Assembly (NCBI RefSeq): GCF_900109285.1
Contig: NZ_FNZQ01000010.1
Coordinates: forward strand, 1 to 57,092
Direction of reading: 5' to 3'
DNA from: Jannaschia helgolandensis
GTDB taxonomy: Bacteria > Pseudomonadota > Alphaproteobacteria > Rhodobacterales > Rhodobacteraceae
Length of the DNA stretch: 57,092 nt
Below, piece by piece: positions 35,423 through 44,800 of the stretch (its first letter is position 1; every line of letters starts with the position of its first letter). Position numbers and translations under genes: made by a program. Under the pieces are notes generated by a model. It made no database searches. It saw only the letters and a program-made list of their open reading frames with translations, and had not been told where the DNA came from.

Positions 35423-35584
35423 TCAGACTGGGCTGCGGAAGACGAAAATGCCAAGTGCTGCTACGATCACAAGCATCGCCAGAACACCGGGATGGGTCAG
35501 GTCGAGCTGAAAGTTACCGACACGAACGGTCATATCACCCAGGCAGGTCTGCCCCAGGAACGGAAGTTCGATGCAATTCGCCAT
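35423..35584 (-). CDS. Putative small membrane protein downstream of the Crp/Fnr gene
   Basis: About 53 residues starting MANCIELPFLGQTCLG and ending in one hydrophobic helix (VLAMLVIVAALGIFVF). AAGGA lies eight bases before ATG at 35584. Two cysteines sit in the N-terminal part. I do not recognise it; it could be real by its ribosome site and membrane helix, but it may also be a chance frame. Confidence 0.42.
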   Translation of the reverse strand: MANCIELPFLGQTCLGDMTVRVGNFQLDLTHPGVLAMLVIVAALGIFVFRSPV

Positions 35585-35704
35585 GAGGCGTTCCTTTGCG
35601 CAAGCGCTCCCACCTGCGCGAGGATGCGACCCTATTGTGGCAGCATCCGGGCCATTTTTGCCCAATTTCAGGTCATTCTGCCCAGACTCGGTCAGATGGC
35701 CCGA

Positions 35705-36433
35705 TTATATCAGCGGACGGCGGCGCGGTTCCTCGATCTCGATTCCGGCCGCGATGGCCAGATTTTCCACGTTTGAGACCGTCAGCACACCATCGTTCCA
35801 GTGCATCAATTGTCGATTGCGTAATTTGGCCAGCGTCTTGTTGGTATGGACCAATGACAGGCCGAGGGCATCCGCCAGATCCTGCTGGCGATAGGGCAGC
35901 GCCATTGCACCGCGATCTACCAGTCCCAGCGACATGCCGCGCCGGTGAATTCGAAGCATCGCCCAGGCGACAGACGCAAAGGCAGATCTCTGGCCTACGG
36001 TCGACAGCGCCTCGCCCAGAAACAGCTCCTCCGATGCGCCGAGCCACGTCAGGTCGAAGGCGCGGTCCGGGTGAGATTTGAAGAGCGACCAAAGCTCCGC
36101 CCGGTCAAACACGCAAAGCGTCATCCGACTGGAGGCTTCGACAGAATGCCCCATTTCACCCATTACTCCGGCCTGCAAGCCCAGGAAATCACCCGGAAAC
36201 ACGAAGTTTATCACCTGACGCGATCCATCTTCCAGCAACTTGTAGCGAAGTCCCATACCGTGGAGAGCGGTGAACAACTGCGGTGAATTCGACCCTTCCA
36301 TCAGGATTGTGGTCTGCGGATCGACGGTCAATTCGCCGACTTTGAACCGCTGCATGAATTTCAGCTCTTCTGCAGTGAAAGACAGGAATATATCCTTGCT
36401 GCGCAAGGGGCAGTTTTCGCATTTGACGGCCAT
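35705..36433 (-). CDS. Crp/Fnr-family transcriptional regulator
   Basis: About 242 residues. Cyclic-nucleotide-binding-like domain (residues about 20-130, with GSRQVINFVFPGDFLGLQAGV) and a C-terminal winged helix (YRQQDLADALGLSLVHTNKTLAKLR). The N-terminus has only two close cysteines (KCENCPLR), plus one at LCVF, so it lacks the four-cysteine set of oxygen-sensing FNR. The signal is unknown. Confidence 0.87.
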   Translation of the reverse strand: MAVKCENCPLRSKDIFLSFTAEELKFMQRFKVGELTVDPQTTILMEGSNSPQLFTALHGMGLRYKLLEDGSRQVINFVFPGDFLGLQAGVMGEMGHSVEASSRMTLCVFDRAELWSLFKSHPDRAFDLTWLGASEELFLGEALSTVGQRSAFASVAWAMLRIHRRGMSLGLVDRGAMALPYRQQDLADALGLSLVHTNKTLAKLRNRQLMHWNDGVLTVSNVENLAIAAGIEIEEPRRRPLI

Positions 36434-36762
36434 GACCCCCCCAACGACAGTTTCTGTTCACTGACCATCTATCGGGCCGACACTGTAATGTGAATGTCGC
36501 CCGATCCTGCGCCCAGCGAAAGCGATTATACAATACGGACGGATCTAACCCGGTCAGTTAACCAAGGCTGCGTCATCCGGCTGCCCGGCCCGGCGCGGGA
36601 TTACCGCCGCTACATCGTTCTCGATCCAGAAAAGGAACCCAGATGCTTGTTTCAGCAATCGTATGCCTGTGCGTGCGATAGTGTCGGGCCTGTTCGGTTT
36701 TCTAGGCCTCACAGCAAAGCGCCCCGCATTTCGCGAGGCGCACAATCGAAGGCTGCTGTTCG
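36434..36762. promoter_or_regulatory. Intergenic region between the Crp/Fnr gene and phyR
   Basis: Holds the Crp/Fnr promoter on the minus strand and the phyR terminator at 36719-36741 near the phyR end. A 12-codon plus-strand frame beginning at 36644 has AAAAGGA upstream but is too short to call. I see no convincing gene. Confidence 0.4.
36719..36741 (-). terminator. Hairpin downstream of phyR
   Basis: Nine-base arms GCGCCCCGC and GCGAGGCGC with one mismatch and a five-base loop; on the minus strand a short TTT follows. Likely phyR terminator. Confidence 0.5.
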
Positions 36763-37575
36763 TCAGGCCCGCAGCGTTTCCGTCGAAGCGAAGAACATCG
36801 CCTGACTGACGGCGGACTGGACCTGCTCTTCCTTGTAGGGTTTCGAAATCAGGAAGGCCGGTTCGTGACGATCCCCGGTCAACAGGCGTTCCGGGAAGGC
36901 AGTGATGAAGATGACCGGCGTATCCGGCATGTCCGCCATAAGGTCGTTCACTGCATCAATACCGGACGAATTGTCCGCCAGTTGTATGTCCGCAAGGATC
37001 AGATCCGGTTTCTGGTCCATGCCCATGGCGACGGCCTCGGTCCGGGTGCGGGCCACACCGATGACCTTGTGACCCAGGTCCTCGACGATCGCGGTAATGT
37101 CGGCGGCGATGATAGGCTCGTCCTCGATCACCATGACACGGCCCGATACGCTTGCTTCCATGTCGCTGCGGGCAGTCGCGATCAGATGGCGCACTTCGTC
37201 GCGTTCGAGGTCCATCACGGCCGCGATCTCGTCGATCGAGAACTCCTCGACCGTGGACAGCAACAGGGCTTCGCGCGTATTCGTCCCGAGTGCCTGAAGC
37301 AGCGACTGAGCGCGTCCGATCACGCCGGAACCGGCTTCCGCGATGGGGGCGCCTGTACTGCTCCAGATGGCGTGAAAACATTTATAGAGACCTACGCGGA
37401 CGCGGACGTCCGCGGCGAAGATGCTTCGATCCTGAAGAATGGCTTCGAGGGTAGCTATGGCATATTTGTCACCACTGGACTGCGAGCCGGTCAAGGCACG
37501 CGTATACCGGCGAAGGTAAGGAAGTTCAGATGCGATGCGGTCCGACAAGTCTGTGGTCCCGATGGTTGACGACAT
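36763..37575 (-). CDS. phyR: General stress response anti-anti-sigma regulator PhyR
   Basis: About 270 residues. The N-terminal sigma-like domain (about 10-140) mimics EcfG and, when the protein is phosphorylated, captures NepR. The C-terminal receiver has the acidic pocket E151-D152-E153, phosphoacceptor Asp196 (LILADIQLAD) and the FITAFPERLLTG segment characteristic of PhyR receivers. ATG at 37575 is preferred over the longer frame, whose extra part overlaps the promoter. It diverges from nepR-ecfG. Confidence 0.94.
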   Translation of the reverse strand: MSSTIGTTDLSDRIASELPYLRRYTRALTGSQSSGDKYAIATLEAILQDRSIFAADVRVRVGLYKCFHAIWSSTGAPIAEAGSGVIGRAQSLLQALGTNTREALLLSTVEEFSIDEIAAVMDLERDEVRHLIATARSDMEASVSGRVMVIEDEPIIAADITAIVEDLGHKVIGVARTRTEAVAMGMDQKPDLILADIQLADNSSGIDAVNDLMADMPDTPVIFITAFPERLLTGDRHEPAFLISKPYKEEQVQSAVSQAMFFASTETLRA

Positions 37576-37604
37576 ACGTTTAGGCCTTATTTTCGATTTT
37601 TGTT

Positions 37605-37637
37605 GGAACCAAACAGCGCTCTGCACTGTTCGGTTCC
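37605..37637. promoter_or_regulatory. Symmetric, bidirectional EcfG-type promoter between phyR and nepR
   Basis: GGAAC - 17 bases - TGTT reads on the plus strand (37605-37630) and, exactly mirrored, on the minus strand (37637-37612). This is one base from the known alphaproteobacterial GSR consensus GGAAC-N16/17-CGTT. The arms GGAACCAAACAG and CTGTTCGGTTCC form an inverted repeat with a single mismatch and a nine-base centre. The -10 elements lie about 50 bases from nepR and 37 from phyR. Confidence 0.78.
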
Positions 37638-37680
37638 CGGAAAACGGTGAAAAACTATTCTCGAGCAAGTTAGCTGGCAC

Positions 37681-37845
37681 ATGAATCAAAAAGACAACGA
37701 CAGCGATCCGCGAATTGCTGCACTTATCGATCAGAACCTCAAGCGGGTCTACTCCGATCTTGTTCAGGAAGAGTTGCCGGACCGATTCAAGGACCTTCTG
37801 GCCATTCTCAAGGCGCAGGACGCCGAGCAGGCGGGCAAGCGATGA
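37681..37845 (+). CDS. nepR: Anti-sigma factor NepR
   Basis: Short gene of 54 codons (MNQKDNDSDPRIAALIDQNL at the start). It matches the NepR core: LIDQNLKRVYSDLVQEELPD followed by RFKDLLAIL. NepR holds EcfG inactive until phosphorylated PhyR removes it. Its stop overlaps the ecfG ATG (ATGA). Position between phyR and ecfG confirms it. Confidence 0.92.
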   Translation: MNQKDNDSDPRIAALIDQNLKRVYSDLVQEELPDRFKDLLAILKAQDAEQAGKR

Positions 37846-38399
37846 GTGATCGCGACCCGCGTGAAGCGATGCTTGACCACCTTCCCGCGTTACGCGCCTT
37901 TGCTCTCAGTCTGACACGGAATGGAGCGACGGCCGACGACATGGTGCAGGACACAGTCGTCAAGGCCTGGACGAACATCGAGAAATTCCAGCCCGGCACA
38001 AACATGCGCGCCTGGTTATTCACCATTCTGCGCAACACGTATTATTCCAGCCGTCGCAAGCTGAACCGCGAAGTGTCCGACCCCGAAGGCACGATGACCA
38101 ATAGCCTGTCGGTCAAGCCCGACCATGACGGCCATCTGAACCTTTCCGATTTCAAGAAGGCGTTCGAGACCCTGCCTGACGAACAGCGCGAGGCGCTGAT
38201 TCTTGTCGGGGCATCCGGTCATACCTATGAAGAGGCCGCCGATATCTGTGGCGTCGCGATCGGCACCATCAAGAGCCGTGCAAATCGTGGTCGCGCCCGC
38301 TTGGCCGAACTGATGTCGCTCGACGGAAACAGCCCTCTGGAAATGACGGACAATGCAACGATGGCGGTTGTTGCCGGCGGCGGCGGCGTCCTCCGCTGA
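37842..38399 (+). CDS. ecfG: General stress response sigma factor EcfG
   Basis: About 185 residues, ECF sigma factor of the EcfG group. Region 2: RNGATADDMVQDTVVKAW and FQPGTNMRAWLFTILRNTYY; region 4: LPDEQREALILVGASGHTYEE with the helix-turn-helix GVAIGTIKSRANRGR. Coupled to nepR and probably autoregulated from 37605-37637. Confidence 0.94.
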   Translation: MSDRDPREAMLDHLPALRAFALSLTRNGATADDMVQDTVVKAWTNIEKFQPGTNMRAWLFTILRNTYYSSRRKLNREVSDPEGTMTNSLSVKPDHDGHLNLSDFKKAFETLPDEQREALILVGASGHTYEEAADICGVAIGTIKSRANRGRARLAELMSLDGNSPLEMTDNATMAVVAGGGGVLR

Positions 38400-38449
38400 C
38401 GCCGTCCGAAAATATACCGGACCCATGGTACAGAAGTCTGCGTTTCAGA

Positions 38450-40132
38450 ATGGCGGCGCTTCTGTCGATTGCGCTGTTGCCGATCGGCCTGATTGCCGTG
38501 ATGCAGACCCTCAGTGTCGCGTCCAAGGCGCAGGTCAATGCCGAATTGGCACTTCTGGCTCTGACGGAACAGGCTGCCGTGGAAGAGCGGTTGACCCTGC
38601 GTCTTGCTCGCGGTGCGGCGGATGCTCTGGCCATCGTGATGTTGGAACTGCGCGATCAGTCCGACATTTGCAGTCGGATCATGCAGGATTTTGTCGCCAG
38701 ATCGGATCGATTTTCCTATGCCGGTTTTACTGCCGTTTCGGGTGAGTCGACCTGTAACTCAGCCGGACGCACAGTCGATTTCAGGGACACGCCGACCTTT
38801 GCGAAACTCAGCGCGAACCAGATCTCCACGATCACGGTAAACCAACAGGCCCCGATCAGTGGAACGTCTGTCCTGCTGGTATCGACGCCGGTTTTCGGTG
38901 CAACTAATGATTTTTCCGGCTATGTCACGATTTCGATCCCGCTCTCCAAGCTGGTCCCGCCGTCCCGCGAGATAGTACAGCAGTCGCTTCTGAACCTGGT
39001 AATGTTCAATGACGAAGGCGACATTCTTACATCGATCGGTGAGCCGGAGAACGTCGCGCGCAATCTGCCCCGCAATCTGGTGCTGACCGATCTGGTCGTC
39101 GACGATAACGATGCCTCTACCCTGGAAGATGTCGAGGGGCGCCGTCGCATCTACACCGTCGCCACGATCGAGCCGGGCCAGGTTTATGTTCTTGGAATCT
39201 GGGACAGCTCAGCCAGCCTAGCGCGGCAGGCGGAAGGTGAAATACTGACTTCGCTGTTTCCGGCTCTGATGTGGTTTGCGGGACTGCTGGTCGCACTGTT
39301 CGCAGTGCATCGTCTGGTCATACGGCATCTTCAGATCCTTGGCCGTCAGATGGCCTTGTTCACAGCTGCCAGACGACTTCCGAGCGAAGATGCAGGTCTC
39401 AGCCCCCCAACCGAAATTCTGCGCATTCAGCGCGCCTTCCATCGCATGACCGATGCCCTGATCCGTGACGAGGCCAGTCTGGAAAACGCCATCCGCGAAA
39501 AGTCGGTGCTGGTGAAAGAAATCCACCACCGGGTGAAGAACAACCTTCAGCTTATTTCCTCGATCATCAACATGCAGATTCGCGAAGCCACCTCACCGGA
39601 AGCGAAAGACGCCCTGCGCGCAACGCAGGACCGTGTACTGAGCATGGCGACCATTCACCGAGATCTGTATCAGACCAATGAGACCGGACTGGTCGATGCC
39701 GCACACCTGGTGCAGGAGGTCGTGAGCAAGACCGTAGACATCACTCCAGACTTCAACGATCTGGAGTTGCAGATCAATATCGGCGACATCTGGCTCTATC
39801 CCGATCAGGCCGTGCCGATGTCGCTTCTGGCATCCGAGGCGGTGATCAACGCGCTCAAACATATGGCACTCGCCGACCCGTCCGGCGCGTCGCGTCTGGT
39901 GACGGTGAAATTCTCGTGTGACGCGAACCGGAATTGCCGGTTCGAATTATCGAACCCGATAGCCGACGAGACCGATGGACGTCGCTCGGACCAAGGCATG
40001 GGACGCAAACTGATCCGCGCCTTTGCAACGCAACTTGCCGCCGATGTCACAACCTCTCAGGCTGACGGCCGTTATACCATTACGGTAACTTTCACGGCGT
40101 CTGAATTCGCACCAGCGCCGGGGACTTTCTGA
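38450..40132 (+). CDS. Membrane sensor histidine kinase, HWE/HisKA_2 family, probable PhyR kinase
   Basis: About 560 residues. N-terminal membrane helix (LLSIALLPIGLIAVM), a periplasmic sensor of about 230 residues, a second helix (SLFPALMWFAGLLVALFAV), a HAMP-like linker, then the kinase with His360 (VKEIHHRVKNNLQLISS) and an ATPase domain ending with the glycine box DQGMGRKLI. Such kinases phosphorylate PhyR in other alphaproteobacteria. ATG at 38450 is used; upstream in-frame codons read PDPWYRSLRFR with no normal start. The gap to ecfG is 50 bases. Confidence 0.87.
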   Translation: MAALLSIALLPIGLIAVMQTLSVASKAQVNAELALLALTEQAAVEERLTLRLARGAADALAIVMLELRDQSDICSRIMQDFVARSDRFSYAGFTAVSGESTCNSAGRTVDFRDTPTFAKLSANQISTITVNQQAPISGTSVLLVSTPVFGATNDFSGYVTISIPLSKLVPPSREIVQQSLLNLVMFNDEGDILTSIGEPENVARNLPRNLVLTDLVVDDNDASTLEDVEGRRRIYTVATIEPGQVYVLGIWDSSASLARQAEGEILTSLFPALMWFAGLLVALFAVHRLVIRHLQILGRQMALFTAARRLPSEDAGLSPPTEILRIQRAFHRMTDALIRDEASLENAIREKSVLVKEIHHRVKNNLQLISSIINMQIREATSPEAKDALRATQDRVLSMATIHRDLYQTNETGLVDAAHLVQEVVSKTVDITPDFNDLELQINIGDIWLYPDQAVPMSLLASEAVINALKHMALADPSGASRLVTVKFSCDANRNCRFELSNPIADETDGRRSDQGMGRKLIRAFATQLAADVTTSQADGRYTITVTFTASEFAPAPGTF

Positions 40133-41691
40133 TGTCGCAATCATCGAAGCAGACGTCTCCTGCGATTATCGAATCCACACCGCTGCTGACCGCATCGCAG
40201 GGTTTTCCGGCGCTTGAGAGACTTTTTCTGAATGCGGAAAGCCGAATCTCCCTGGGGTTTCGTATCTTCGACCCCCGAACCCGGCTTCATTCGCCCGAAG
40301 CGCGGACGATCGGCAAGGACTGGTTCGACCTGATCGTCCATACGTTGAAGCGCGGTGTGGAAATAGACCTCGTGCTCAGCGACTTCGATGCCATTGTCCG
40401 CCCGGATTATCACCAGCGTGCGACGCGGTGCGTGCGGCTGGCACTGGCCGCGGCCGAAGTGGCAGGCCACCCTGAACGTCTGCGCGCCAGTGCCTCTCTG
40501 CACCCGGCCCGTATCGGTTGGTTGCCCAGTCTTGCGCTCTGGGTTCGCGCGCGCGGTTTCTTGTTGCGGACCGGGGTAGAGTTGAATGCCCTCTCGCCCG
40601 CTGCGCGCACACGGCGTCTGTCGGAATTGCCACAGCTTCGGCCCTATTTCATCGAGGGTGATGAACGCAAAGTCACACTGAAGTCCCTGAAACTGCCCCG
40701 TCTGTGCCCGGTATCGCATCACCAGAAAGTCGCCGTCGCCGATGGGAATACGCTCTATATAGGCGGCCTGGACCTGAACGACCGTCGCTATGACACGCCT
40801 GACCACAACCGTCCCGCGTCCGAAACCTGGCACGATACGCAGCTTTTGATCCGCGGCCCGGTCGCGGCGCAAACCGAAGCGCATCTGGCGAACTTTCGTG
40901 ATGTCACCTACGGAGCGCCGCCCGTCGATGCGCCCGACCTTCTGCGAACGATATCGCGCCGCCGCAAGACGCTGCCGACCTTCATGTCACCAATGCCGGT
41001 GCTCACCGAACTTGCCGAGGCACATGCCGCACGCGCCCGTGCCGCGACAGGCCTGATATATCTGGAAAGTCAGTTTTTCCGCGATACGTCCTTTGCCCGT
41101 CTGCTGGCCCGCAAGGCCCGGCGCACCCCCGAGCTGAGCATGGTACTGATCTTGCCCGCCGCACCCGACGATATCGCTTTCAAGAATAACAGCGACAGTG
41201 ATGCCAAATATGGTGAATTTCTCCAGGCCAAATGCGTTTCGATTCTGCGCAAGGCTTTCGGCGACCGTCTGTTCATCGGCAGTCCCGCGCAACGCCGCAA
41301 GGCCGGAGAAAACAGCCGTGCCACGACTTATGGTGCGCCACTGATCTATCTGCATGCCAAGGTGTCCATTTTCGATGACACCGCCGCCATCGTATCGTCA
41401 GCAAACCTGAACGGGCGCAGTTTCCGGTGGGACACGGAGGCCGGGGTGACCCTGACGGATCGGGCTCATATCGAAGACCTGAAGATCAGGTGCATTTCGC
41501 ACTGGCTTGACGGGCCGGTACCCGATGCCTTTCTCGATCCAGAGCGCGCCGTTGATGCGTGGTGGGCCCGAGCGCATGCCAATGCCCGCCGTGCCCCGGA
41601 AGATCGGGATGGGTATATTGTGCCCTATGCCTCCGCCCCGGCGCGTCGGTTCGGGCGAAATCTGCCCGGTATCCCTGAAGAAATGGTCTAG
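40132..41691 (+). CDS. Phospholipase D family protein
   Basis: About 519 residues with two HKD motifs: VSHHQKVAVADGNTLYIGGLD and IYLHAKVSIFDDTAAIVSSAN. PLD-family enzymes hydrolyse or exchange phospholipid head groups; some make cardiolipin. No signal peptide, so likely cytoplasmic or membrane-bound. Its ATG overlaps the kinase stop, so it belongs to the same transcript and may be part of the stress response output. Confidence 0.88.
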   Translation: MSQSSKQTSPAIIESTPLLTASQGFPALERLFLNAESRISLGFRIFDPRTRLHSPEARTIGKDWFDLIVHTLKRGVEIDLVLSDFDAIVRPDYHQRATRCVRLALAAAEVAGHPERLRASASLHPARIGWLPSLALWVRARGFLLRTGVELNALSPAARTRRLSELPQLRPYFIEGDERKVTLKSLKLPRLCPVSHHQKVAVADGNTLYIGGLDLNDRRYDTPDHNRPASETWHDTQLLIRGPVAAQTEAHLANFRDVTYGAPPVDAPDLLRTISRRRKTLPTFMSPMPVLTELAEAHAARARAATGLIYLESQFFRDTSFARLLARKARRTPELSMVLILPAAPDDIAFKNNSDSDAKYGEFLQAKCVSILRKAFGDRLFIGSPAQRRKAGENSRATTYGAPLIYLHAKVSIFDDTAAIVSSANLNGRSFRWDTEAGVTLTDRAHIEDLKIRCISHWLDGPVPDAFLDPERAVDAWWARAHANARRAPEDRDGYIVPYASAPARRFGRNLPGIPEEMV

Positions 41692-41862
41692 GCGGGTACA
41701 GCCCCTGGTGCTGACACGACAGCTTACGAAACTGACCACCGACCGTCTTCCCGAAGGGCGATGCGGTCAGCAACGGTCGCTTGTTTCATCAGAGCATGCG
41801 ATCGATCCCGGCCATCGCTTCGTATTAACGCGATAGCCCGCCAGATCTCATGCCGCACGGCA
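41692..41862. other. Convergent intergenic gap, no gene seen
   Basis: Lies between the phospholipase D gene (plus) and tpsA (minus). No coding signal; it should hold the phospholipase D terminator. Confidence 0.35.
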
Positions 41863-41886
41863 ACGCGGGAGGCTCTCCTCCCGCGT
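41863..41886 (-). terminator. Terminator hairpin of tpsA
   Basis: Perfect 10-bp stem ACGCGGGAGG / CCTCCCGCGT around the tetraloop CTCT, ten bases past the tpsA stop. It is followed by TTG on the minus strand, not a long T-run. Confidence 0.68.
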
Positions 41887-41895
41887 ACGCCCCCT

Positions 41896-44800
41896 TCACC
41901 GCAATGCGGCCTGGATCATCGGCACGTATTGTTCTTCCTCCTGATCCTCGTCGACCTGCACCGGCAGGCGTACGACCCCTGTCTCCAGGATGCCGCCGAA
42001 GCGGCGCGTGCTGTTGACCCCCGTCCCCTGCCGGAAGCTGAGACCAAGAATCGCCGTCTCGGTCCCCACCAGGAAGCCGAAACCCTGTCCGCCGTTCACC
42101 CCGACCCCGCCAGTCCGGCGGTTGAGAACCAGGATGTTGTTCACCGTCAGATCAAGCCCTTCTCGCAGATCCGCCTGGAAGCCGGTCTGGTTGAGATCCA
42201 GAAGCTGCGCGTCCGCCTCCAGGTCCAGGTCGACATAGGTGATCGTCGCCAGCACATCGAATTCGCGCTGCCGCAGCCAGACGTCGCCGCCGATCCGCAA
42301 GTCCGGTCCCGCCAGCAGCGCTGTGCCCTGCACCGTGACCTCGCCATTGCCGATCAGGCTTTCGACCAGTCGGGTCTCGCCGGTATAGTCCAGGTCCCGG
42401 TCCAGCCCGGTCACCGGTGCGAAAGTATCGGTCAGAAGCGGTGCGATGCCGCCATCGACCTGATCGACCTGAACCAGCCCGGTCATCGCTCCGGTTGCAT
42501 CCGTCACCACCAGATCGAGTCCGTCCTCCGTAGTGTCGTCCCGCAGGGTGACCAGCACCGTCTCGGCCCGCAGTTCCAGCCGATCCTTGACCGACAGCAA
42601 CCCGCCCCTAAGCGTCGCACCGGCACCGGCACCGTTCGCTGTCAGCGCCGCCAGCAGCGGCGACGAAGCCAGCTTGATACCCATCAGCTCGGGCCGGACC
42701 AGTTGCAGCGCCACCTCGTCGGCGATGTCCACGCGGGCATGACCGATCCGGTTCACGGTCAGGTCGCCATTCGCCGACAGGCGCAACGTCCCGCCCGCGC
42801 CCAACAGACCCAGCGTAAGCGATCCGGCGGCCTCCAGCTCCAGATCGCCCCGCTCCGCGAGTGCAAAGGATGCGACCAGATCGCCCGCCGTCTCGACATA
42901 GCGCAGGTCGTCCAGCGCCAGCAGATGCAGGATCGACCCATCGGACGTGTCCGCCGTGAAACGGTTGCCGGTCACGCCGGTCAAATCGCCGCCGAAGGCA
43001 AACAGCCGGATGTCGGTGCCGCCGATGGCAGCGCCTTCGCCGCGCAACGATCCGCCTGCGGTCAACGTGACCTGCCGGGTGGCGGCGACGGTCTGCACCG
43101 TCAGATCGGCCAGAGTGTGCAGATCCAGCGCGCCGTCCGCCATCGTGGCGGACCGCAGGATCAGATCATCACGCTCCAGCACATGCAGGTCGCCCAAAGC
43201 CGTCTCGGCATCCAGTGTGTCCAGATTGACGCGCAATCCGTTCGGCCCGATCGGGGCCGCCCGGTTGAGGCGCAGGGTCGTCACCGCACCCGCCGCGTTG
43301 GCGACCAGGACGTCGTCCAATTCGCCTGCCGCGACCGACAGCGTGCCGCCCACCGTCAGACCCAGTGCATTGGCGGAGGCGTTTGTCGTGACCAGCCCGG
43401 ACAACACCACATTGTCGTCCAGTCCGGCCCGGATGGTCCCGGCCCCGGCGTTGATCTCCGTGCCTGCGCTTTGTGTCACAACACCTGTCGCGTCGATGCC
43501 GATCGCTCCGCCATTGCTGCGGATGTCGGCGTTTGCGTTCAGGCTCGACAGGGCGAAGGTCAGTGCCCCGCCCTGCGACGTGATGCCTTCACCTGCGGCC
43601 AGCGTCACCGCGCTGTCCGTGGCGTCCAGCGACAAGGAATTCACCCCGCCCAGAACGATCCGTTCGATTTCGGTCGCCCGGTCCCGCAGGATCAGATCAG
43701 CGTTGCCGTCGTCCGTCGTCAGATTCAGGTTGCCGACCGTCAGGTCCAGCGCCGCCAGCGCACCGACGTTGCCAGTGCTGTCAATCACCAGTCGCCCGGC
43801 AGAAATGCGGCCCTGCGTCACTGATTCCGCCGTCGCAAGCACCAGCCCCGGCAGTGCAATGGTGCCCGCGTCAAGTGCCCCGGCGACTGTCAGCGTGACC
43901 GTGGAGTCGGCATCGTTCTGCGTGATCGATCCAACCACAAGATCGCGGTCGTTCGCCAAGGTGAAAGCGGTCGCGCCGGTGCCGGCGAAGGATACACCCG
44001 ACAGGCTGGTCCGCAGGACACCCGTTCCTGCTGGGACCGGGCCGCGGCTGGTGAAGATCGCCGTGCCGCCGGTCAGGACGGTCGCGGTGCCCAGCGACGG
44101 ATCGACGCCCAGCCCTTCGGCCAGTGTGAAGCGCAATGTGGAGGTGCCGCCGAAATTCGCCGCCACCAACAGGGTAGCTTCACCCTCGGCCTCGATCTCG
44201 CCACCCTGGGCTATATCCAGCTTGCCGAACCGCAGGGCGGTAACGCCATTGCCAGCGTCGCGCCCGCTGATCAGGTTTACGTCGCCGACGCGGGTCGTGA
44301 CCTCGATCGTTCCGTCGATGCTCTCGACCCAGACCGGCAGCTTGACTGCCGCTGTCCCGATTGACCCGCCATCCAGCGAGATCGAGGCGGCGCGAATACG
44401 GCTAACGCCGCTTCCGACGAAATCGGTGATCGCGCCCTGCGCAGACAGGACCGCCCGCGCATTGCTGAACACTTCGCCCAATGGCAGATCGCCGACGGGT
44501 GCCGAGACATAGACCCCCGTGCCGCCGCGCAGGACCGCATTGCCACCCGCCAGAACCTCCAGCGTCAGAGGGTTGGCCGCCGTGCCGATCGACCCGTTGT
44601 TGCCGCTCTCCAGGATCATCAGACTGCCGCTGATGGCCACCGGGTTGGTGCCCGCGTTGGTCAGGTCGCCATCCACCTTCAGGCGGATATCCTTGGTGCC
44701 CTGGATGCGCGCCACGTCCGCCGCCCCATCGGAGCCGAGGAAGATATTTTCCTGCCCCGCGAAAATGGTCAGCTTGCCTTGGGAACCCATCGCGAAGTTC

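Noticed and set aside
35705-36433. Oxygen-sensing FNR identity for the Crp/Fnr regulator
   Set aside because: Only two N-terminal cysteines plus one internal are present, fewer than the four needed for the iron-sulfur cluster.
36494-36805. Plus-strand frame of about 103 codons between crp and phyR
   Set aside because: No ribosome site, no recognisable domain, and it runs into the end of phyR in antisense.
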